From assembly GCA_024138025.1 (NCBI GenBank), contig JAMXBD010002494.1:62001-126000 (forward strand): DNA of 64,000 bases, written 5' to 3'. Numbering within the stretch: position 1 is the stretch's first letter; every line of letters begins with the position of its first letter. Below are positions 36,901-49,449 of the stretch, in pieces. The position numbers and the translations under genes were made by a program. The notes below the pieces were generated by a model, which made no database searches, was not told the origin of the DNA, and worked only from the letters and a program-made list of their open reading frames with translations. The stretch comes from Combretum micranthum (lineage: Eukaryota > Streptophyta > Magnoliopsida > Myrtales > Combretaceae).

Positions 36901-39900
36901 GTTTTATCTTATTTGGAGGTGAATTAATTTGTAGTTCATAGCATTAGCTGTATTACAAGAAATGAATTATATGATCATCTCATGCATCACTTTGGACCAT
37001 CTCCTGCAGGCTTATGTCCAACAGCTAGAAAGCAGTCGGCTGAAATTGACCCAACTTGAGCAAGAGCTCCAGAGCTAGGCAGCAGGTAGACTTCTAGTTC
37101 AGTTTTTTGTGATGTTATTTGATGAATCATCCTATAGCCTTGCAACTGATGTAAAATTCTTTTTTATTCATTGTAGGGCATTTTATTTCCAGCTCCGGGG
37201 ATCAATCTCATTCAAATACTGGGAATGGTATGTTCATGTTTCAGGTGATAAATAAATGCAAATATATATAGAACCTGACATCAAAGAGAAATGGGAACAA
37301 TGGAAGCTTACAGGATTAATTTTAATGCCTTAGTATTCATCCAGGATTAAATGAATAGATAAAATAATGCTTTAGTTGGCTTTTTCCAAGGTAAAATTGA
37401 AGGGTTGTTTTTCTTTCAGTAGGAATTAATCAGAAGGAAAGTCACATGCTGCTCCTTGCTCACATTATTTTATCATCTAAATTTGCATTTTTAATAGCTG
37501 ATAAAGCTATTTTTAACAAATTCATGCAGATTTTGTTTGAGTTTCTATAAAAAGCATTCATACAAATGATTACATCACTGAGAAAATGTATACAATTCTA
37601 AGGCATCGCAATTTAACTTGCTTTTACGGTATTGCCAAAGTCAGTTCCTTTCGAGTAGGGGTTATCCTGGGCATCAATTCATTTTCTCAATCATTGAGTG
37701 ACATCCATTATGCAATTCATTATTCTGAAAAAATTTTCTGTGATGGCATATTGACATTTGGCTCAGTTAGCATTGTGTTGATCTATAATCACTTCTCGGA
37801 TCATAGTAATTGTCTTGAATTCTGTTGGCTTTAATTGACCCAATAGAAAAATAATAGTGGACTTTATGAAATTTTGCCAAAGCAATTTTTTGTAGTACCA
37901 GCAATTAGATTGGTTGAATGTGTGGCCATTCAAATTGTTAATCTATCCACTTTGCTTGACATTAAGATGTTAACAATAGAGACAGATTGATTCTTGCATG
38001 GGCAAATACTTTGAGGGTTTACCTTTTTTTGTTATATTGGGTCTATGATTATCTAGCACAGCCTCATGCTGTTTGACAATCATTGAATTCAACTCACTGA
38101 ATGCTATATCTGCTTTTCTTGTTTGAGTGAATGGGATATCGTTTTTCAGAATATTGATTCAATATGCCAGTCTGCTGTTTGTTCAAACTGAGAAATTTGC
38201 CTGTTGCCTGCTTTCTATCTTCTTGCACTGTCAATTGCTTGCTACAGGGAGAACAGGAATTCCAAAAATAACACAGTGATTGTTATGTCAACAAAGATAA
38301 TTGATTCTGAAAAGATTGATTTTGGAAATCACAACCATATACAGGTGCCTTAGCTTTTGATGTGGAATACGCAAGGTGGCTAGAAGAGCAGAGCAGGCAT
38401 ATCAATTGTTGAGAAATGCTGTTAATTCACATGTGGGTGACACAGAACTTCGGACAATCGTTGATAATGTCATAGCCCATTTTGATGACATCTTCAAACT
38501 GAAAGGCACTGCAGCTAAAGCAGATGTATTCCACATTTTGTCAGGAATGTGGAAAACACCTGCTGAGCGGTGCTTCATGTGGATTGGTGGCTTCCGCTCT
38601 TCAGAACTTCTTAAGGTAATTTTTCCTTTCCTGTGCTGTCTCCTATGACACAATATAGAACCAAGATTAGTACCATAAAGACTGGTAATTTCATGACCGA
38701 TTGGACTTTACGCATCATCTCTTACTCTTGCAGCATTTATTTTTCCTTGGGTCCTGGATCCTTTGTTTATTTATTTATTTTTTATGAAGGATGCATTCTG
38801 CATGTTATGTTAAGTTACAGTTACTATCTTAATATTGCAAGGAGGGAGGGGGAAAGGGTTGGTTTTTGGGGGGCTGATCTTCATATTCTGGTTGTCAACC
38901 TTTTCAGGTTGGATGGAAATGTTAGAAAAAAGTGCTCTTTTCAACTTATGAAACATTTCAATATTGCTGGTGGATGGGTAGTTCTCTAAAAAATTTTGCA
39001 TTATTGAGATCTGGGACTGTCATAGCCTATCGTGCGCTGCCAGTGTGCATATAGTACTTATTTGTTTACTAGCATAATTGCAACTCTACTTATTCTTCAA
39101 GTAGCATGTTTACTTTATATGGCTCCTGTTGAGTGCAACAATGCAAATGCTTGTTCCCTTTGCACAATCAATGTGAAATGTAATGAAAGTGTGTTTGCAG
39201 TTAATTACTTGGAAACGAAAGTGAGCATAGTATGTTCAGGTGTTTAGTTATTTATATAATCCATTGTATTTCTGTTTTTCAACTGATTAAACTTGGTGCT
39301 GTTGCAGCTTCTTGTGAATCAGATAGAGCCTCTAACTGAGCAACAGTTAGTAGGTATCTGCAACTTACAGCAGTCATCACAGCAAGCTGAAGATGCTCTG
39401 TCACAGGGGATGGAGGCATTACAGCAATCACTGGCTGAGACACTGGCAAATGGTTCACCTGGCTCATCTTCTTCTGGAAATGTGGCGAATTATATGGGTC
39501 AGATGGCAATGGCAATGGGGAAGCTGGGAACCCTTGAAGGTTTCCTTCGCCAGGTAAAATTTGGGTTCATATATATGACTCTTCTAGGACACCTTGAGCT
39601 GCAAGATTGAATTGATTGTTTTTTATTTCTCACCTCTAATTACCCCCAGAAAACTTATTGACTAGCAACTGAATGTCTATTACATATGTGGTGTAAATTT
39701 TGTTTTTATTTGCTCATTGTTGTTTAAGGAGGATTAAATATCAAAGATAAAACAATTTTAAGTTGTCTCTGAGTGTATGGCTTTGCATCTTAGGCCATTG
39801 AGTCTTTCTGCATCTAGGAAGTTGCTGGTGCTTTTTATGGTCTCTGAGGATTTTTCCAAACAGGAATTGCTTACAACAGTTCTGAACATCTGAAACATTT

Positions 39901-42900
39901 TCACTGATAGAAAATACCAAAGCTAGCATATGTCTGTCTATCTAATACTATGGTGAGTGTTGAAAGGAATGTGACTTGATTTGATGTATATATCTTATAC
40001 TCACAGCATAAAGTTACACTGGAAAGGGGAAGCACTTATGCCTGGCACCATCTTTGCTTTATTTTCATTGTTCAACGAGCAATTTTTTCCTCCTGTAGAG
40101 CTTCTCTTGGGATGACTATGTAACCATTGATATAATAGGTCTATTGGTGCTACTGCAATGTCATTTATGTGAGAGATGGCAAACTAATTAATAATCCATT
40201 TGGGCATATCAGACTTGAAGATTGTGAGGGGTTACTTTTAGTTGCAATTTTGCTGATTGCCATTCGGTATAAGACAAATTTGTGTGTATGTTTGATTACT
40301 GCTTGTTATGTACTGGAGAAAATCGATTCTCAGTCAATCCGCTTTGAGATATTTGACTGATACCTTGTTTCTTGTGGCTAGCCCATTTTGGGGGCAAAGG
40401 GTGTGAAATATTCTAGGTTGTTTCCATTAGCATTGTGGAAGATGACAAGATAAACTGGTCTGAAAGATGGATTTTTTGAGTAGATATGTCCTATTGGAGA
40501 AATGAGCATAGCTTCAATGACACTTAGACTGATCTCGTAGGTATTTTGTCCACTCCAACTTTAAGTGCATTGAGGTATTAGATACAAAGCCTATCCCTAG
40601 AGTGCAACAGCCTATTACTCATTTATATAGGCATTGGCTTCAGTAATTGATAGGAGTTGTGTATTGTTAGTTTTTTCTCTTGTTCTTTTACACATTATGT
40701 TAGTTAGTTTAGTTAGTTTTCATGTACTTCCCTTTACTTGTATGTGCTGGAAGTATCTAGAATTCTCTAAAAGTGGTTGGTTGGTTAGTAGTAATGATAG
40801 CTGTTACAAGTAGTAGTAGTGAGTCTGCTGCTGGAGGTTGTGTAATTCTTTCATAATCAATAAAATAGCCTGTTGTTGCCCTTAAAACCCTAGGATCATT
40901 TCAATTGGGGCGGTATGCGGGAATTGATTTGCATGGTTGATATGCTGATGTGTTTGCTGGAAAGAATAATTTACCAAATGATTTACTCCCTCATTGAACT
41001 GGCCATAAAATTTATCCTGAGGAGGTTTATGGACCTATGAATGTAAGGCCTTACAGATATTCTCATGCCCACAGAGATGAGATAGTACGTGTGGTGAAAG
41101 AAATGCTTCAAGCTTGAAGTGTTGCACTAAAATTTAGTCCTTACCCAAGTTCAGTCATTTTAGTGTTTAAAAAAAATAAAAAATAAAGACGTAAAAAGAT
41201 GGCTCTTGGAGTATTTGTGTGGATTATGACTTTAATTGAATCTACTATCATTGATAGAATTTAATATTGGATATTGATGAGTTATTGGATGAATTAGATG
41301 GAGGTAGGATATTCTCTGAATGACTCGTGCTACTTGTCAAATTATAGCTTTCTCGTGTTGATATTTCTAAAATGGCTTTTAGTAATCATCAAGGCCATTA
41401 GAAATTCTTACCAATGCCTTTCTGTCTAATAAATGTGCTAGTAATCTTCCAAGCAGCTTTGAATGACCTTTCTTGACAATATTTGAGCACAAATTACATT
41501 AGAAGGCATTGACATTTAGAGGTAAGTTCAAATAAAAAATTCAATGTTTTACAAAAGGTCAAATGAAGGATAAACATTCTAAATGATTAGAAAAATGGAT
41601 TAATGTTTGAAGTGAGTGACAAAAAGATTTGTCTTTTATTTGCATAATTTAATATAACGTTAGCCCATTTTTTAATATTGTACAATGTGGATCCTTTATT
41701 TGATTCATTTTACAAGACGTTGATCCTTTTTGGACCACTTGAAATATTGATACCTTGTTTATACTTATCCTTAAATGTTAATGCCTTTTGATATAGTTTA
41801 CCCCTATATTTGAAATGTCTCATCTGTGTGTGTGTTATATATATAAATTGTTTGATTATTACAGCATCCTTTTCTTTGGTTTTGCTATGGCTAATCACTT
41901 GTTGCATTTACAACTGGTGCTTGGCAAACTTAGAAGTCATTTATTTTCAGCTAATAAGAAGTGTGGGTTTGATATTGCTTGGAATATCTTGGTCATGTTA
42001 TTGCAGCTGCCAGTGTCCTAGCTTGGCCTATGCCTTCTTTAATGAGGGATGTTTGGGGTTTTCTAGGGTTAACCGGTTATTATAGAAACTTTATAAAAGA
42101 TTTTAGCAAGATTGTTGAATTACTAACTGATTCCTTTGAAGGAGGATGGATTTAGTTGGTATGACACATTGGAGGTCTTTTAACTCTACAATATGCTACT
42201 GTATCAATCCCTTTTTTGGCTGTGTTAAATTTCTCTAATTCCTTTATTATTGAGCGTGATGCATTGGAAATAGGTCTTTGGGTTGTGTTTATGCAAGAGA
42301 ATAGGGCTATTGCTTATATCAGCAAAGGTTTTGGCAGACCACACTTTGGCCATACCCACTTTCCAAGAAGAGTTAATGGCTTTTGAGTTGTCTATTCATC
42401 ATGGGCAACTCAGGCACAAGTTCATAGTGTGCACTTTTACCCAAAAAAAAGTTCATCATGTGAATTGACCTAAAGAGCTTGTGTTATTTGCTTCAATGGT
42501 GCATAACCACACCAGAGCAATAACCTTGTTAAATTACCGTGCTATAGTGTCGAGGTGCTCTATAACAAGGGAGAAGAGAACAAAGCTGCAACAAACTTCT
42601 TAAATTATTGGGCTATAGTTTTCAGGTGCACCTATAGAAGGGGGGGAAGAGAACAAGCTGCCAATGCTCTTCCCCATGTGTATGAAGAGTTGGACTGTGG
42701 TGCACTATCAGGTCCTATTTTTACTGATTTGGAGAGAGTAAGAAAACGGTAATACAAGATCCATTTTTGTTGGCCAAGGTGCAAGATTTAGAGCTGGAAA
42801 TCAGATTTTAAAGGTTTTCATCTTGTGAATTAGATGCTCTGTTGTTCTAACAGACTTGTTATTCCCTCTTCTTCCCAATGGGTTCCTTTGTCTCTACAGG

Positions 42901-45113
42901 AGTTGTGTTCTATGCATATTGGGAAATGCTTTGGTAGGAGACTGGCATCTAATATATACTGTGTAGATATGAAGAGAAGTGTCTCTGGATTTGATGCTTG
43001 TGCTATCTACTGATACAATGTAAGTCCAAACTTTATCCCCAGCACAACTGTTACATCCATTTCCCATTCCTTCGGCTATTTAGAGAGACATTTCTCTAGA
43101 TCCTATGGCTGGTTTACATAAGTCTAAAGGAGATGATGTGATCCTAGTCATTGTTGATCAACTTTCCAAGTGGGACTACTTTTACTACTTAAACATTCAT
43201 ACATTGCTTGCATAGTGGCTGCTTTATTTGCAAGAGAGGTGGTTCTATTACATAGGATTCCTTGCTCCATCGTGTGGCTGTGACCCCATCTTTATTGGTA
43301 GTTTTTGGAGTGAAACTCTTTTTGCTTTCAAGGAACCTATTTGCATACCATCCTAAAACATATGGTCAACAAAGGTGCCTAACCTTGCATTGCTTGGAGC
43401 TGTATCTTTGCTGTTTTGAGTCTGATCAGCCTATCATGGCTTGAGTCGATTTCATGGATTGAATGCTCCTATGATACTTCTTTCCAGACATTTGTCGATA
43501 CGAGTCCATGCAAAAAGTGTGTATGGTTGCAAGCCACCAATATTTGTGATTATGCTTCAGGTGAGACTTTTGTGGTTAGTTGCTCATGATAAAATTCTTT
43601 GGCAGTTAGCATACTTAATTTCGCATGTGTAAGTTTGTAGCTAAACATTTTGCTCATTTTGAGTTTGTGGTGGTTGATTGGGTTTTCTTGGAACTTTGGC
43701 CTTATATTCAAAGTAGTGTTTCTGCTTGACTTTCGCTTTCTCTACACTTTTATGGTCCATATCAGATCAGGTGGCTGAGCCTGTTGAGACTGGCATTTGG
43801 ACTCCCAACTCTAGAGTTATGCCTTTCCATCCAATCGTTCATGTGTTGCTTCTCAAGTTTTCAGTTTGTTTTTTCTAGCTTGTTCCATTCTTCTAGATGA
43901 GCTTTCCTCTGATGATCATGGTGTTCATAGGCCATTGTAGATCCTTTGTCGTCATCTTTGTTGCGGGGATGATCTAGAATTTCTGCAAGTCCTTGTCCAG
44001 TGGAATGGTATGCCTGTTGATGATGCTTACCTTTCAGCTTCAATTTGACCTAGGACAATATCAACTATCAATCTTCATGGGTGGTTATTGTCATGATCCC
44101 TAGAGTGCAACAGACTATACTTATGTATATAGGCATCAGCTTCGGTAATTTTCAGGAGTACATCATTATTTTTCATGTTTGTTCTCTTACCCATTGTATT
44201 AGTTAGTTTAGTTAGCTTTCTTTTAATTTTCTTTAGTTGTATGATTTGGAAGTCTCTAGAAGTCTCTAGAATTAGAAATTAGTTAGTAATAGTAGCTAAT
44301 ATAAATTGTAGTTAGCTATTAGTTAGTACCTTATATCGGAGAAATACCTAGTAAACCCTAGAAGCGCTAGACATGCTCTTCTGTGTCTTCATAGCTGGAG
44401 GTTGTATAATATTTTCATTTTCTAATCAATGAAATAGCCTATTATTACCCTAAGAAACATAGGATCATATCACCTAGTTCCTGGAAATCCATTGAATGGA
44501 TCCTTCTGATATTTCGTTGAAAGGGGGGTAGTAATTTGGATTTAACACCTTTTACCTCGTTAAAAAGAAAGTTTAGCAAGAGCATTGCAGTCCATGGTGA
44601 TACAGGCATGGCACATTTTATGTTTGACAGAGGCTGAGTCGTGCCCTGGCTTGGATTAGATCCACCGAGGCTGAGTCTACTTTTGGGTGTGGAGAAGACC
44701 ATAATGCAGCTTGAGGCATGGCACATGTTATGTTTGACAGAGAACAGAGAAATTGCATATTCGGATTTAAGAATTTCACTGTGACAAGTCCTTGTTGCTA
44801 CTTGCCCTTCAATTGTAGTGACGTTTTCGAAACTGAGGTGCCAAAAAACCTTCTTTTACGCCACATATAATGCATTGAAATATTGAAACACTAGGTCTAT
44901 TGCCTGATATTTGAGTTTCCTGGTTATCATAATCTTATGTCCTTGTATTCTTGTGCTTGGTGCCAGGCTGACAATCTGCGTCAACAAACTCTACAACAAA
45001 TGCACCGAATCTTGACGACACGGCAATCAGCTCGAGCTTTGCTTGCTATACACGATTACTTCTCCAGACTACGAGCCCTCAGTTCTCTTTGGCTTGCCCG
45101 TCCTCGGGAATGA
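33965..45113 (+). CDS. TGA-type bZIP transcription factor, clade II (TGA2/5/6-like), 11 exons with frame-breaking small deletions
   Basis: It is a nuclear DNA-binding factor of the family that binds TGACG (as-1) sites and, in clade II, works with NPR1 in salicylate and xenobiotic responses. Coding exons: 33965-34062, 34808-34909, 35562-35626, 35728-35958, 36070-36147, 36222-36281, 37010-37085, 37177-37227, 38345-38615, 39308-39553, 44967-45113. All introns have GT-AG ends. The start MGSRSARIGRDD matches the long N-terminal form of clade II. Exons 6-7 hold the bZIP (basic region NREAARKSRLRKK, then Leu heptads). Exons 9-11 hold the DOG1 domain with MWKTPAERCF, NYMGQMAMAMGKLGTLEGF and the C-terminal SLWLARPRE. 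Length would be about 476 residues. Exon 2 is two bases short, exon 7 two (giving TAG at 37,076-37,078), exon 8 one and exon 9 one. Splice sites and conserved residues are otherwise intact, so either assembly errors or a recent pseudogene. Confidence 0.9.
40590..40903 (+). repeat. 5' LTR of the intronic chromovirus
   Basis: It aligns with 44,089-44,472 but is shorter, with missing blocks, and its first bases are diverged, so the exact start is uncertain. It ends GGATCATTTCA. Confidence 0.65.
44089..44472 (+). repeat. 3' LTR of the intronic chromovirus (384 bp)
   Basis: It starts TGTCATGATCCCTAGAG and ends GGATCATATCA. It carries the same TTAGTTAGTTTAGTTAG and AATGAAATAGCCT blocks as the left LTR. 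No clean target duplication was found. Confidence 0.7.
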
Positions 45114-45470
45114 GAGTATGTGAAGCTTTAGTTTTCTTCCTATATGATGCTATACATTGGAAAATTTAAAATTACAGACATCTTGGATCAAGTGAAGTGA
45201 CGAAACTGACGAGGAACTTTGGAGTTTTAGGTCAGATTAGTGCAGAAATCGCATCTCCGTCGTTAATAGCATTGTTTGTTTGTAGCTGTAACATTAGTTC
45301 CCAAGAGTTTGCTGTTGCTGTCGCTGCTTTTGTTGATGTATATTTGCCTACTTTATCATTAGAATCTTGTGCTGATAATCATTAGGTCAATGATTGTTAA
45401 TGTATGAAATGAAAATGCAGTCTGTATGATTAGCTGGACTTGCCAAATGTATAATAAATCAGGTTGATAG
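45114..45470 (+). promoter_or_regulatory. Probable 3' UTR of the TGA gene
   Basis: It follows the TGA stop codon. An AATAAA at 45,453-45,458 within GTATAATAAATCAGG is a candidate poly(A) signal. No other coding region is recognised here. Confidence 0.4.
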
Positions 45471-45666
45471 TTTTCCTTTCTCCCTATGGGAGGGGAACGT
45501 TAAGCTTTTCTTGGAGCATCTGCTCTTCTCCATAATGCTAGAGTGGCAGACCTACCTTTGCCTTTTCTGATGCCTTTTATTTGCTAGAGAGCCTCAAAAT
45601 TTGAAAGTTGATGTTTTCATTTCCTATGATGGAATGTTGCAGACATCCACTTGGCATATTTATTTG

Positions 45667-46055
45667 GGTTAATTACAGGGGTATTAGCTGTGCTTTGACC
45701 TGTTTGTAAATACATCAGCCGTGCTATTTTTTTTTTTTTTTTAATAAACAAGTTATCTGAGTTTAGTTCAAAGTATCATATTATTTAATAATTTTATAAT
45801 AACATATGTCAATATCTTATGGGTTGTAGGAAATCAATTTTAGATTTAAAAAAAAAAATTTTGGATTTTTAAATTTTTTAATATTATATTTATTTTTTTT
45901 TATTTAGTAATATTTTTTATTAAATTAACTTTTTTAGACTAATAAGACATTAATATGCATTTCTAAAATAATATTAATAATATTAATATTTTGCATAAAA
46001 GTTGGATTATCTGTTTATTAGAAAAATAAATATAGATCATATATTTACAAATAAG
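45667..46055. mobile_element. MITE copy 2 (downstream of the TGA gene)
   Basis: It aligns by eye with 29,425-29,831 over its whole length and in the same orientation: GGTTAATTACA at the left, TATTATTTAATAATTTTA in the middle, a TTAATATGCATTTCT block against CCAACATGTATCTCT, and ATATTTACAAATAA at the right. It is well diverged from copy 1. No clear target duplication was found. Confidence 0.5.
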
Positions 46056-46834
46056 TATAAATAGAGGAAAAGTAATTGTTAATGAAAAAAGTATTTTCAC
46101 GAAAGTGTTTTCTTACATAGTTACATTTTTAAATGTTTAGCTAATTTGATGAAAATAGTTTTTTTTTATTTAATTTTAAGGTAATTTATATATTTTAAGT
46201 ATAAAAATGAAAAAATAAACTATATATATATGATAAGAAATAAATTTATCTAAACAAAAAATATTAAAAAGGTGAGTAATAAATATTTTAAGATTATAAC
46301 GATTGATAGATTAGCCGGCTAATTAATAGAAAAATAACTTGTATTTAAATCTTGTAAGTTTTCTATGAATGGGTATGTTTATCAAGATAAAGGAAGATAT
46401 TTTTTACTAATTGTTCTATTTTTTTAAAACAAACATACAAAAATAAAGATATTTTTTAAAAATATATTTTTATTGAAACAATATTTTAAAAACAAATATG
46501 AAAAAGTAAAGACATATTTATTGAAACAATGTGCTGAGGTTTTTTATTGAACCCTATTTACATTGCAGTCTCATTCTTTGCGAAGCCAACTGTGTTTGTG
46601 GACAGCTTATTCACCCATTCCAACCGAATCGCCGACTGGGTCGAATCTTAAGATGCAATTATTTTGCGTTGCTTATTGGTTATGATTGTTCAACCTTCTA
46701 AATTGTATGCCGCCAATAATAATAATAATTTGAACCTCCCATGCCCAAGTTTTTCTGTGGAAAAGAGACATCCCAAAAAAATAATGCTACAATAGAATAT
46801 CCTTGCCGGTGCTTGCTGATACACTTTGTCATTC
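46056..46834. other. AT-rich intergenic DNA between the two host genes
   Basis: Nothing is supported here beyond poly-T/A runs. The DNA becomes less AT-rich after about 46,600. Confidence 0.4.
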
Positions 46835-46842
46835 CTTAACTC

Positions 46843-47449
46843 TAGACATAGGCATGGACTGGGATCAAATCGTCGACTCGGCCTGAACCAGCATCGTCGG
46901 GTCATGGCCCATGACTTGGCCCAGCAGTGCTAGTCATGACTTGCTAGCCAACTCATTGACTCGGTAGGTCAAAATTGGTTCAAGGCCTCGAACTGTCAAC
47001 CTGGCGAGTACGGTGAGTCAGAATAAAAAAAAACAAAAAAATAAAAAATAAATATTTAAACTCATGTTAATGTGAATAGATAGTATTTATTATGAAATTA
47101 TCTTTTTTTTTTCTTTATTTATTCAAGTATGTTTTTTTAGTCTAAGTGTATGCATTTTATAGTAACTTTCCTATTTAAGTATGCTTTCTTTAATAAATTT
47201 TATTTGTTTTGCACAAATTTATAATTTAAAATTCTTTATATGTCTATTATATGATGATTTAATTATGTTTTTTTTAATCAATTTAATTAAAAAAATTTAA
47301 GAATTAAAAAAAAAAATCATTCAAGGGTCAAAGAGCCATGAAGAACCGACCCAACCGGGCCCTTCATGTCCACGGGCCGGTTCTGGTTCAATTTTGATCG
47401 AACCGTAGCCCGGAGGTTGTGGACCGGTTCAACCCGGCGCCCACCTCTG
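46843..47449. mobile_element. Non-autonomous hAT-like element (607 bp)
   Basis: It is flanked by a perfect 8-bp duplication CTTAACTC (46,835-46,842 and 47,450-47,457), the length hAT transposases make. Ends are TAGACATAGGC and, reversed, CAGAGGTGGGC, an imperfect inverted repeat of hAT type. GC-rich GGGCCGGTTC-like arms surround an AT-rich centre, and no transposase is encoded. It ends about 135 bases after the stop codon of the F-box gene. Confidence 0.7.
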
Positions 47450-47584
47450 CTTAACTCTGTCGGTTTCAACTGGAAAAAACTTGTGTTCGTGAAAGCATAC
47501 AAAATTACAGAAACTATTATCAAGGGTGGCTCATTCGGATCAATGCTAGAACTCTGGATGGCTTTTCTCAGGGCTCAGAACGGT

Positions 47585-48675
47585 CTAAACAAAACGAGGC
47601 ATAATCCAGACAGGACAAGAAAAGAAACAAGGGTAATCCGGGCCGTAGTAGAAGGGCTCAACCGAACCATCACTTATGTTATACGCTCCCATGTCGCGGA
47701 GATCCCAATTCTGCTCATAGTTCCACCAGTACTCCACAAAGTCTGCCATAAAATAGATGCTGTTTGATTTTAATTTGTCGTCGGCCATGACGGAGACTGA
47801 CATCGAAAAATTACCCCCTACAAAAATGCTGCGACCCCCCAGCTCCTGCAAGCCCATCCACCTTCTCTTAGCTAAGTCGAGTTTGTAGATTCCGAAACCA
47901 ACATGTTGAGCATCACCATATTCATATTTCTGCATCATTAATAGGTCACCTCCCGACTCAACAAGATGTGCGTACTCCCAAGCCCATTTATTTGGTGCTG
48001 GTGCAACAAAAGTCACTCGTGGAAGACCAGTTTGGTAATCTATATCAACCGAAACCAGCTTCCCTATCCCACAAATTCCATAGATGCTACCCCGGAAACA
48101 AATGACATCACTGAAACTGCTTAACGTGGATGGTCCTTGCACCGTGGTCCAAGCACTATCTCCTGGTTTGACAAGAGACAACTGCCAGGATCTGTGGATT
48201 GCCATAACCATGATTCCACTACGATATTCACCCGGCATACAATGTTCAACCGCAACAACCTTGTACAATCTTTTATACCAGGGAAGACGACAGTGATCAC
48301 AGCCTTGACATCCTATTAATGGCGGGAGATCAATGCTGACATGGGTGATTGGGTTTTGAAGACGGAGCCGGCAATCGTTTCCTAATGTAACTAGCCATCC
48401 TAGACTGGTCCCCCAACACATTTTCCCTTTGGCTTCAGGAAGCTGTAAATGGTAAATTTTGTCATTGCACAAGCTATAGAAAGCTGTAGTTTGGCTGTTT
48501 TGATCCTCGGAGAGCATCAACCAAGGAACCTGTGAAGTGGGGTTCCAGCTTTTGTTGCAATAAACAGATTTCCAGGAACGGCAAACCAATGAAAATGCAA
48601 GAAAATCATGTATACTGCTCAATCCATTCGCAATCCTCAGAATGAGATTGTTGGAAGAAGTGACCAGTCTGCCAT
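47585..48675 (-). CDS. F-box/DUF295 (SKIP23-like) protein with an N-terminal frameshift
   Basis: The minus-strand product of about 363 residues has an N-terminal F-box (NLILRIANGLSSIHDFLAF then SLVCRSWKSV) and a C-terminal DUF295 region (IYFMADFVEYWW, DMGAYNISDGSVEPFYYG, ending PVWIMPRFV). Proteins of this family are substrate adaptors of SCF ubiquitin ligases; targets are mostly unknown. The natural start is ATG at 48,675, giving MADWSLLP, the usual opening of the family. One base is missing at about 48,650-48,654, so that start runs into a stop. From 48,649 on the frame is open to 47,585. The gene is apparently intronless and converges on the TGA gene. Whether it is broken or mis-assembled cannot be told here. 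Confidence 0.85.
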
Positions 48676-49413
48676 TACATCAAATTGCCTTGCCTTCTAT
48701 ATGAAGAACAACTGAAAAACTGTTTTGAGTTAATAGTGGAAAAATATACAGTGCATTGTATTCTCGTAGAACCTTAAATAACAAAGAATGCTTCCACTTT
48801 CTTTGTTAGAGATGCAAAGAACTGCTTATAGGTTTTATAGTAATTTTATTTTGGTGAAAAGTCAACGATCGAATCAAATGCTTAGCTGTGGTTTCGACCT
48901 CAAGATTCAATGGCTGGTGAGTGATGACTTGATCTGTCTTTGGAATTCATTTCATTTGAATTTCATACGGATGTTGCATTTATAAAAACCAATTTGATTT
49001 TATAAAACAAATGGTTTGTAGTTTCAATGAATTCCTTTGTGCCTGAAAATAAATTCTTCAGGAGCGACATGCTATGTGTAAAGTTTAGTAATATTTCATC
49101 ATATTATAAAATTGACTGCTATTGGATGAGACAGATGGTCTGGCACAAATTTTCTACCGTTGACCATGCATATAACTTGGAGATTCCTATAACGTATCGG
49201 CAAAGAAATGCCAACTTTGCGTGCAAGGCTGTAATTCAGAATTCGCTTACTTTTCATTTAAGAAACAATAAATGCTATAACTTTAGGATAAAATGAACAA
49301 ATGTGATTATTTTCCAATTAAGTGAACATATAAAAACTATGATGCGAGTAACTATTTGTAGCCAAACCTTTTATCTGGAGCAATGAAAAGAGAAATTTTA
49401 GTAAAAAAAAGAA

Positions 49414-49449
<36 letters not shown>

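Larger units (their letters stand above)
40590..44472 (+). mobile_element. Degraded Reina-like chromovirus inside the last TGA intron
   Basis: Short LTRs at about 40,590-40,903 and 44,089-44,472 share CCCTAGAGTGCAACAG, TTAGTTAGTTTAGTTAG, the GGAGGTTGT block and AATAGCCT near the end. The + strand between them has remains of RT (RPYRYSHAHRDEI near 41,060, then EMLQA), FLGLTGYYRNF near 42,060, integrase (DVILVIVDQLSKW near 43,135) and a chromodomain trace (VLVQWNGMPVDD near 44,000). Stops and frameshifts are everywhere. The internal part is only about 3.2 kb, and no Gag or protease is visible, so the front is deleted. It lies in the same direction as the host gene and must be spliced out with the intron. 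Confidence 0.8.

Noticed and set aside
41810..42085. 91-codon hydrophobic frame within the last TGA intron
   Set aside because: It overlaps the RT remains of the intronic chromovirus in the wrong frame; not a separate membrane protein.
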